Origin: Candidatus Bathyarchaeota archaeon UBA185
Lineage (GTDB): Archaea > Thermoproteota > Bathyarchaeia > 40CM-2-53-6
Length of the DNA: 6,303 nucleotides
Assembly: GCA_002495485.1 (NCBI GenBank)
Contig: DAFH01000104.1
Coordinates: 5,697-11,999, forward strand
Direction of reading: 5' to 3'
In this document: one piece after another, positions 1 to 5,102 of the stretch
Position numbering within the stretch: the stretch's first letter is position 1
How the letters are laid out: each line of letters begins with the position of its first letter
Translations under genes and position numbers: made by a program
The notes under the pieces: generated by a model
Database searches by the model: none
Told to the model about the DNA's origin: nothing
What the model saw: the letters and a program-made list of their open reading frames with translations, nothing else

Positions 1-616
1 TGAGCCTATCTGTCGCGTCTCGGCCGTCGACGGTAGCTCGTCCGTTTGCGATGTTAAGATCCTGTCCCGAGCTCAGCGCACCTTTTAGTCCGATCGACTG
101 TCCGGTGGTCTTGTTCAAGACCTGAGGGTCTCTAGCTTCAGCATCTGCCGATTCTATCTTGATGGTGACTGTAGGTACTACCGGGCCGATGCCGAGGCTC
201 GAGGCTTTCCAAGTGTCGCCAGAGCTGACTTCAACGTCTAGGCTGACGGGTGTTGGAGGAAACTCTACCACCTCGGTCTGGTCTCCGAGGGGTGCAAGCA
301 GGGACCGTAGTGCGAGTCGTATTGCTTCAACGGTTCCTCCGCCCTTGTATTCCTGTAGGGCTCTCTTGATCCTTCGTCTGTAGGGTTCGTCTTCCTCGCC
401 GGCGTGCCGCCTAGTGAGGAAGACGGCACCGAGTTCGTCGAGGCCCGTTCCCTTGGCCGTGTCGACCCAGTGGTCCCGCATGATTCAATAGACGTCCCTC
501 TCGGTTTCTCCGAGTGACTGTCCGAAGCCGTCAAGGAACTGTTTGAGGAGGGAGTTCTTTTCTCGGGTCTTGTAGAATTCTGGCAGGCGATCGGTGATTC
601 GCTGGGTGCTCGACAT
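1..616 (-). CDS. gpI/gp7-like baseplate tail protein, 5' part, interrupted by in-frame TGA
   Basis: This is probably a baseplate wedge protein of the P2 gpI / T4 gp7 kind, which sits outside the J protein and links the wedge to fibres. I translated the frame by hand. ATG at 616-614 lies directly after the TAG of the J gene, with a weak AAAGGT site upstream. Residues 1-43 form an N-terminal helical region (LPEFYKTREKNSLLKQFLDG, then ETERDVY). Codon 44 is TGA, and the same frame then stays open to the left edge, about 205 codons in all. Beyond the stop come IMRDHWVDTA (45-54), LDELGAVF (59-66), YRRRIKRALQEYKGGGTVEA (79-98) and a beta-rich stretch. From memory, the HWVDTA, LDxLG and EYKGGGT signatures typify this family in CIS clusters. 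No frameshift is needed. ATG at 481-479 is only one codon past the TGA, so a shorter product beginning at Met46 is possible. The family call is firm; whether the gene is intact is not. The 3' end lies outside the window. Confidence 0.8.
485..487 (-). other. in-frame TGA at codon 44 of the gpI-like gene
   Basis: The codon between DVY and IMRDHW reads TGA. From memory, relatives carry a sense codon here, often a basic residue. CGA to TGA by one transition would explain it, and CGA is used nearby (Arg6 and Arg18). TGG is used for Trp in the same gene, and TGA ends two other genes in the window, so a genome-wide reassignment of TGA is not supported. Confidence 0.85.
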
Positions 617-2191
617 CTATTCTCTAACCTTTACCGAGATGCTGACGTTGCGGACTTGCGCCCTCTCGTCTCGACTCATCAGAACGTTCTCGCCGGTGGT
701 TGTGAATGGGGGTTCGCCTTCTCTTCTCACGACGACGGTCAAGTCTTCGATGTCGTAGATCTCTTCGTCATCGAGTATGGTTGCTGTGAGTCGGCTGTAG
801 ACTATGTCGTCTCCAATCTGCAGTCTTGAAAGATGGGAGCGTATTCGTTGCTCGACTCCCGCTTGGACCTTGGTAGACGAGGCGGCCTTCAGGGCAAGAA
901 TGGTTGCGCTTACGTCGACGGTTGCAATTCTTGGTCTTCGGAATTCTACGTATACGCCTGCCGACCTTGTTTCTTCTATGGCCTTCTTGACCGTTTCTAC
1001 TTCTCCACCGTCGACGACGACCCGAATTATTCCTGGCACGTTGTCGGGTCTATCTTGGATGAGGATCGATCTCACCCCTTCGATTCTTCGGATAGAGGAC
1101 TCTATCGAGACCAGAGTTGCCTTTCCAGCAGCCTCCAGTGCTTTCTTTGCTCTGGCTCTGAGCTGCTCGTCAGCCTCTTCGTCGACGCCGGTGAGAATGT
1201 CCTGTTTGTTGATCACATACTCTACGCCGAGAGGCGGTTTGGGCATCAACTGAATGGACCCAGCTGGCACATTTCCCTTTCTGCCCGGTATCGTTGATCT
1301 GATGGCCACGGCGGCTTCCCAAGTTCCGTCCAGTTGCGGCAGAAGTGGCTTCTCTTCAGTCGTTGTGAAAGCTCGGATTGCTTGCGGGTCTCTCGATGAG
1401 GTTGTCACGGTGATTCCGGCGGGCACTGTTATCCGTCTGTAGGCTATGTAGGAAATGGTGAAGCTTGTGGCATCGTCGGGCTTCTTGGCTTCTGGAAGCC
1501 ATCTGACTGCGTTTCCGTCCAAGGTGAAGTCGGTTTTGGGGTCGAATTCGACACTGTGGCCTTGAGAGGTTCCCTTGATGGCCGTGACTCGATTCACTGG
1601 CTGTGTCTTGAGGTCGTAGACGAGTTTTCCGTCGAATACGTAGACCTCGTTGTTTACGTTGATCTGTTCCGGGGGTGCTGCCCTTCCGAATACGACTTGG
1701 CCGGTTGCGTTTTGTGGAGGGGTTCTCTCCATCCCTAGGAGCGAGACGACCATGTCGAGGGCGTTTCCAGTGGCGGTGTCGATGAAGCCTGAGCGGTAGG
1801 CTTGTTCCATCTCTTCGTAGACTAGGCTGATCTCGCGGGAGACGGCTTCTACGATGGTTCTGACTACGCTTCCAGGGTTTACGTCTGTGATTCCTGAGGG
1901 CTCGTCGAACACGTAGTTGACATAGAACGGGGTGCCATTATCTGGCCGGGACCCTTTCGGTAGCCATTCGAGCATGTCACCAGTCTGACGGTAGTCTCTT
2001 CCTTTTTGGAAAGTGTGTTTCGCGCCCCGGTTGAGGCCTTCTGTCTTGACTATGTCTTTGACGGGTCCGTTTCGGAGTTTGTATTTTACCTGTGTCGGGT
2101 CGTACTCGTGTTTTTCCCGGATCGAGCCTTTGGCTATTCGCTCGATAATGTCCTCTACGATTTCCGGGTATGATTTCTTCTGGAACGTCAC
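617..2191 (-). CDS. baseplate J / gp6-like wedge protein with duplicated N-terminal module
   Basis: This is the main structural protein of the baseplate wedge. In contractile tails, gp6/J proteins form the ring that surrounds the hub and passes the trigger to the sheath. The protein has 524 residues, long for phage J proteins of about 300 but usual for CIS versions. The start is GTG, one base overlapping the TAG of the gp25-like gene, with a strong GGAGGT six bases upstream. Residues 5-30 are helical and charged. A beta module at about 48-95 has FQKGRDY, then WLPKGSRPDNGTPFYVNY; it recurs at about 202-253 as FDPKTDF, then WLPEAKKPDD...FTISY. Between them, VNPGSVVRTIVEAVSREISL and GNALDMVVSLLGMERTPP are typical of the J N-terminal region. 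The J core runs from about 300: PGRKGNVPAGSI, LRARAKKALEAAGKATLVSI and EGVRSILIQDRP...PGIIRVVV (to about 393). The C-terminal part (about 420-524) resembles the usual J C-terminal domain. Its neighbours gp25 and gpI are its normal wedge partners. Confidence 0.93.
   Translation of the reverse strand: MTFQKKSYPEIVEDIIERIAKGSIREKHEYDPTQVKYKLRNGPVKDIVKTEGLNRGAKHTFQKGRDYRQTGDMLEWLPKGSRPDNGTPFYVNYVFDEPSGITDVNPGSVVRTIVEAVSREISLVYEEMEQAYRSGFIDTATGNALDMVVSLLGMERTPPQNATGQVVFGRAAPPEQINVNNEVYVFDGKLVYDLKTQPVNRVTAIKGTSQGHSVEFDPKTDFTLDGNAVRWLPEAKKPDDATSFTISYIAYRRITVPAGITVTTSSRDPQAIRAFTTTEEKPLLPQLDGTWEAAVAIRSTIPGRKGNVPAGSIQLMPKPPLGVEYVINKQDILTGVDEEADEQLRARAKKALEAAGKATLVSIESSIRRIEGVRSILIQDRPDNVPGIIRVVVDGGEVETVKKAIEETRSAGVYVEFRRPRIATVDVSATILALKAASSTKVQAGVEQRIRSHLSRLQIGDDIVYSRLTATILDDEEIYDIEDLTVVVRREGEPPFTTTGENVLMSRDERAQVRNVSISVKVRE
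1433..1588 (-). repeat. second copy of the J-protein beta module (residues 202-253)
   Basis: At protein level this matches residues 48-95 of the same gene in pattern: a V-x-x-I/x-x-G opening, F then DF/DY, WLP, PD, F and SY/NY in the same order and similar spacing. The copies are strongly diverged, so this is an old duplication. Confidence 0.6.
1907..2050 (-). repeat. first copy of the J-protein beta module (residues 48-95)
   Basis: The shared pattern is F-x3-DY, then W-L-P, then P-D, then F-x-V-x-Y. It lies before the conserved J N-terminal region, while the second copy lies after it. Confidence 0.6.
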
Positions 2192-2616
2192 TATGCGACC
2201 TCCAGATAGAACGGCATCACTATGTTGAGCGGTGTTTCTTGTCCTATTGGAACGATGACGATTTCAACGACGACTCTGTCTCGATCCTGTTCGTCTGGCT
2301 TCACGGTGACGTTGAGGATCTGGCTGATTCGGGGCTCTTCGAGGAGTGTTTCTAGTACTGCGGTCTTGATTCGTTCTCTGGTCGCGTCATTGTTGGGCTC
2401 GCCTACAAAGTCGTAGAGTCTCGATCCGAGCCTGTTGTGGCCCAGGTCCGTCAGCTCTCCTCTGCGGATTCGCAGCCGAGACAGAATCGCTTGACCGAGA
2501 TTGTACTCGTGGGAAACCGTTGCGAGGTCTCCGTTGGCTCCCAGTGCAATGTCAGCTCCTTCCTCGCTCTCCCTAAGTCTCAGATCGGTTCCGAGGATTC
2601 TTTTTCGCTCGCTCAT
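2191..2616 (-). CDS. gp25/gpW-like baseplate wedge protein
   Basis: This is a wedge component related to T4 gp25 and P2 gpW, which joins the J/gp6 protein to the first sheath ring and nucleates sheath assembly. It has 141 residues, the usual size. The family pattern is clear: GTDLRLRE (9-16), an acidic turn, GDLATVSHEYNLGQAILSRL (29-48), RRGELTDLGHNRLGSRLYDF (51-70), then LLEEPRISQI (91-100), followed by two beta strands ending in FYLEVA. The ATG start lies ten bases after the spike stop and has only a weak purine-rich site (GACGAGA), which suggests translational coupling to the spike gene. Its TAG shares one base with the GTG of the J gene. Confidence 0.93.
   Translation of the reverse strand: MSERKRILGTDLRLRESEEGADIALGANGDLATVSHEYNLGQAILSRLRIRRGELTDLGHNRLGSRLYDFVGEPNNDATRERIKTAVLETLLEEPRISQILNVTVKPDEQDRDRVVVEIVIVPIGQETPLNIVMPFYLEVA
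2198..2203 (-). promoter_or_regulatory. Shine-Dalgarno site of the J gene (GGAGGT)
   Basis: GGAGGT lies inside the last codons of the gp25-like gene, six bases before GTG at 2191-2189. It supports this GTG as the real start despite the overlap with the upstream stop. Confidence 0.75.
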
Positions 2617-2625
2617 GGGTCTCGT

Positions 2626-3279
2626 CTAGTTCAGGTTGATCATTTGCCCTTTGATGTTCATAGTCAGGGATGACTTGATGTCCGCAGTGGTTCCGGCTTC
2701 GATCTGGAATGCTTGATCGGACTTGATCTTGATGTTGGCTCCGGCGAGTGTCAGGTCTCCTTTGGCCTGGACCTTGACATCAGCCTGGGATTCGACTGTA
2801 ACCTCGCCGTCGGATTTCATTTTCAGAACTGTCTTTCCGGCTTCGACTGTCAGAAGTTCGTCTGTGAGGGTAAGCACCATTCCCTTGTTGGGAAGTTCGA
2901 TCCTGAATCTCTGTACGTCAGAGTTTTTCGAGTATGGTGGTGTGAAGACTATTTCTTCGTCTTTGCTGATTGGAGGGCGCTGGTCACCGTGGTAGAGTCT
3001 TCCTATTACTATTGGATGGTTGATGTCTCCGCTCTCGAATCCTACGAGGACCAGGTCTCCGACCTTTGGGATGTTGGCTAGACCTATCGCCTGGGTTGCG
3101 ATCTGCGCCCATCTGATCTCGAGACCCTCGTCAGGCAGCTCCACGCTGCATTCGTAGTTGTACTTGTCAGAGCCGTCACTGTGAGGATATATCGACTTCA
3201 CCACTCCAAGCTCCAGCGTCCTCATCTTTCTCATCTCCGACTTGACGACCTTCTGGATTGTCTCTACGATGGTGGACAT
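2626..3279 (-). CDS. gpV/gp5-like baseplate spike protein
   Basis: This is the central spike, a trimer below the hub that pierces the target surface; it matches phage gpV, T4 gp5 without its lysozyme domain, and the C-terminal half of VgrG. It has 217 residues. Residues 1-20 form a helix. Residues 21-96 form an OB fold with TLELGVVKSIYPHS, YNYECSVELPD, IPKVGDLVLVGFESGD and HPIVIGRLYHGD, the usual gp5/VgrG pattern. A linker (97-133) contains RPPISKDEEIVFTPPYS. From about 135 to the end come short beta strands of alternating polar and hydrophobic residues (TVEAGKTVLKMKSDGEVTVE, and later KGDLTLAGANIKIKSD), ending MINLN; this is a trimeric beta-helix needle. There is no lysozyme or effector extension. 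The ATG follows the hub TGA by four bases, with GAGG nine bases upstream. Confidence 0.95.
   Translation of the reverse strand: MSTIVETIQKVVKSEMRKMRTLELGVVKSIYPHSDGSDKYNYECSVELPDEGLEIRWAQIATQAIGLANIPKVGDLVLVGFESGDINHPIVIGRLYHGDQRPPISKDEEIVFTPPYSKNSDVQRFRIELPNKGMVLTLTDELLTVEAGKTVLKMKSDGEVTVESQADVKVQAKGDLTLAGANIKIKSDQAFQIEAGTTADIKSSLTMNIKGQMINLN
2629..2877 (-). other. beta-helical needle segment of the spike
   Basis: Residues 135-217 are a run of short strands, each about 8-10 residues, with Lys/Asp/Gly turns and hydrophobic residues at alternating positions. This is the signature of the intertwined beta-helix at the tip of gp5 and VgrG trimers. Confidence 0.7.
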
Positions 3280-3283
3280 TTTC

Positions 3284-4243
3284 TCACGCCTCTTTCGAGC
3301 ATCTCAGACGGGTTGTGAAGCCTCGTCGCTTGCTGAGGTGATGGTGGACGCTTCGAACCTTGAACTCTCCCTTGAGCAGGTCCTGTTCGAAGCCCTTGAG
3401 GGAGACCGAGTCGCCCAGCTTGATTTCGGGATTTCCAAGGGTTACAACTGAGACAAAGTGTGTGTGTTTGGCGCGTGCTAACCTAGCTTTTGCGACAGCG
3501 TCGGCTGTCTCCTTGTCTCGAATCGCTGCGTCGTAGATGATCAACCCGTCGCCATCACCAGCTGCTCCTTCCATCTTTTCCTTGGAGAGCCAGTGGGAGG
3601 TGTCGGAGCCCATTGAGCTCGACGGGCTCTCGCCGTAGACTTTGACAGCCTGAGGCGGATGATATTGTGACGTTTCTACACGGATTATCTCGTTAGCGTA
3701 TTCGAGGTCGTGAACGTTTGCGGAGTCGAACTCCTTGAAGACCAGCTGTCCGTCAGGGTTGATGTAGACGTCGAATCCTGATCTGTCCGCCAGTTCTTTC
3801 ACGTACTCGTAGGATGGAACATCCTGGGAGACGAACAGGCTCGGCAGTGAGATCCCATCCTCGACATCTCCAATCGACACCCCGGCCTTGTTGCAGATGT
3901 CTTTGACTATGTCTCCGGCACTCTGGTTGAGGTATGCTTGGCTGAATCTCTGTTTCAGCAACTTCAGCATCTGGCTTAGCCCTTGAATCTCGACTGTTCG
4001 GAACTCGGAATGGAGAGAGTCGACTATTCCGGTGAAGACCGTCGTCTTGGAGTCGTAGCCTAGTTCTATGCTGACGGGGTCCAGCGTCTTGAGCTTGGAG
4101 AAGTCGGGTATGAGGCCGAGGCTTAGGTGGCAAGTGTCTGCGGGAGTGTCGAGGCTCAGTTTGACGCTTATTTCCTGTATCTCTTCTGGCTGGGAAGCGT
4201 CTATCGAGAGACTCCCAACGTCGACAGAATAGTCCGGTATCAT
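3284..4243 (-). CDS. gpD/gp27-like tail hub protein
   Basis: This belongs to the phage late control gene D family, matching P2 gpD, T4 gp27 and the N-terminal half of VgrG. It forms the trimeric hub that adapts the sixfold tube to the threefold spike. It has 319 residues, normal for the family. Visible marks: a first barrel at about 20-90 (EISVKLSLDTPADTCHLSL, LDPVSIELGYDSKTTVFTGI, then VEIQGLSQMLKLL). A helical segment at 106-121 contains NQSAGDIVKDICNKAG. The conserved PSYEYVKELADRSGFDVYIN (143-162) is followed by GQLVF. The C-terminal barrel (about 265-315) contains LGNPEIKLGDSVSLKGF and a short His run at 300-302. ATG overlaps the stop of the upstream gene (ATGA), and a strong GGAGG lies seven bases before it, so translation is probably coupled. 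Hub and spike are separate genes here, as in phages and most CIS, not fused as in type VI VgrG. Confidence 0.93.
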   Translation of the reverse strand: MIPDYSVDVGSLSIDASQPEEIQEISVKLSLDTPADTCHLSLGLIPDFSKLKTLDPVSIELGYDSKTTVFTGIVDSLHSEFRTVEIQGLSQMLKLLKQRFSQAYLNQSAGDIVKDICNKAGVSIGDVEDGISLPSLFVSQDVPSYEYVKELADRSGFDVYINPDGQLVFKEFDSANVHDLEYANEIIRVETSQYHPPQAVKVYGESPSSSMGSDTSHWLSKEKMEGAAGDGDGLIIYDAAIRDKETADAVAKARLARAKHTHFVSVVTLGNPEIKLGDSVSLKGFEQDLLKGEFKVRSVHHHLSKRRGFTTRLRCSKEA

Positions 4244-5064
4244 GCCTCTCCCTCCGGGCTAGCATCACTACCACTCGTGCCTGACTGGTCTCCTGCGCTC
4301 GGACCGGAGGCTTGGTTGCCGCCTGCTCCCGGCTCTTCGGCGGGGCTTGGACCGGACTGTGATCCGGTTTCTGATCCGGACTCTCCTCCGCGGTCGCCTT
4401 TGATCTCTACTTGTCGTTTCTGGTTCTCGTATCCGGGCGCGTCAATCGTGACCGTGTATTTGCCCGGGTCGAGGTTGTCTTTCCTGAAAATTCCGTTCTC
4501 GTCAGTCTGTACCTGATACTCGCCCTGGTCGCCCTGTACGTGGACCTTGGCGCCTTCGACGGGCTTCTTCTCCTTGTCGAGGACTTTACCCGTGACGTAG
4601 TTGACCGAGTCCTCGGCCTTGTCGGTCTCGTCTTCAGCATTCTTCTTCGCATCGTCTTGTTGGCTCGGCGCCTCATCCTCTTTCTTCGGTTCGGTGTATT
4701 CTCGTAGCTGCAGGCGGTATCTGAATCGGACTATGTCTCCCGCGATCTCTTCAAAGTCGAGGCGTTCTATCAGTACGTGGGTGACTTCCGACAGGCCGAC
4801 GAGGTCTGATGAGAATGGGACGGTCTTTCCTTTCTGGAATTTTTGCCAGAGAGTCTCTGTCGCAGTGGTAGCTCCCTTTCCCATAAATTCTCCGAGAAAG
4901 CCGAACCGGAGGGCGTGTCTTCCCATGTCTTGCAGTGTGCTCGTCTCCTTTCCAGGGATCTTGTGCTCCACGATGCTTCGCTGATTGCTCGTCTGGACTC
5001 TGAGAACCGTCCGAAGTTCTTCTAGCGCCTTCGAGGGATCATCATCCTCGTACTTGGTCATCAC
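4240..5064 (-). CDS. DNA-circulation N-terminal/gp53-like tail adaptor fused to carboxypeptidase-regulatory-like domain
   Basis: The coordinates start at a GTG that is followed directly by ATG; the true start may lie further upstream. There are 274 residues. Residues 26-123 resemble the DNA-circulation N-terminal family of tail proteins: NQRSIVEHKIPGKETSTLQD, MGRHALRFGFLGEF, VPFSSDLVGLSEVTHVLIER, then RFRYRLQLREY. In CIS clusters a protein of this kind stands just before the hub and probably joins tube to hub; that role is inferred from position. Residues 124-153 are a charged linker rich in Glu, Asp and Lys. Residues 155-222 form a carboxypeptidase-regulatory-like beta sandwich (VTGKVLDKEKKPVEGAKVHV, TDENGIFRKDNLDPGKYTVT, then APGY). 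Residues 223-274 are a Gly/Ser/Pro/Glu-rich, probably disordered tail. No metallopeptidase domain is present, so the beta domain is a structural or binding module. The stop overlaps the hub start by four bases. Confidence 0.82.
   Translation of the reverse strand: MMTKYEDDDPSKALEELRTVLRVQTSNQRSIVEHKIPGKETSTLQDMGRHALRFGFLGEFMGKGATTATETLWQKFQKGKTVPFSSDLVGLSEVTHVLIERLDFEEIAGDIVRFRYRLQLREYTEPKKEDEAPSQQDDAKKNAEDETDKAEDSVNYVTGKVLDKEKKPVEGAKVHVQGDQGEYQVQTDENGIFRKDNLDPGKYTVTIDAPGYENQKRQVEIKGDRGGESGSETGSQSGPSPAEEPGAGGNQASGPSAGDQSGTSGSDASPEGEA
4251..4255 (-). promoter_or_regulatory. Shine-Dalgarno site of the hub gene (GGAGG)
   Basis: GGAGG lies seven bases before the ATG at 4243-4241, within the Gly/Ser-tail codons of the upstream gene. 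It confirms the hub start at the ATGA overlap. Confidence 0.75.
4399..4602 (-). other. carboxypeptidase-regulatory-like domain in the adaptor protein
   Basis: Residues 155-222 follow the pattern G-x-V-x-D-x5-V-x-G-A-x-V, then T-D-x-x-G-x-F, then L-x-P-G-x-Y-x-V-x-I-x-A-x-G-Y. This is the classic seven-strand transthyretin-like / CarboxypepD_reg pattern, common in surface and secreted proteins. Confidence 0.85.
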
Positions 5065-5102
5065 AAGGTCGAGGTCATCGAGTTTGACGCTTTTGGACTG
5101 AA

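Noticed and set aside
485..487. Selenocysteine or TGA-as-Trp recoding
   Set aside because: TGA ends the hub and adaptor genes, TGG is used for Trp in the same gene, no stem-loop of the bacterial type stood out just after the codon, and from memory relatives do not have Cys at this position. Not excluded, but a point mutation or sequencing error is simpler.
265..534. Minus-strand frame of 89 codons overlapping the gpI-like gene
   Set aside because: It is in another frame. The gpI-like frame gives conserved motifs (HWVDTA, EYKGGGT) in the same bases, while this one is a Ser/Arg/Thr-rich low-complexity product.
804..1297. Two overlapping plus-strand open frames of about 150 codons
   Set aside because: They lie fully inside the well-supported J gene on the other strand, show no family pattern and have no ribosome site; they are shadows of its codon composition.
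3753..4274. Minus-strand frame of 173 codons over the hub gene
   Set aside because: It gives an Arg/His-rich product typical of a shifted frame; the hub frame is clearly the coding one.
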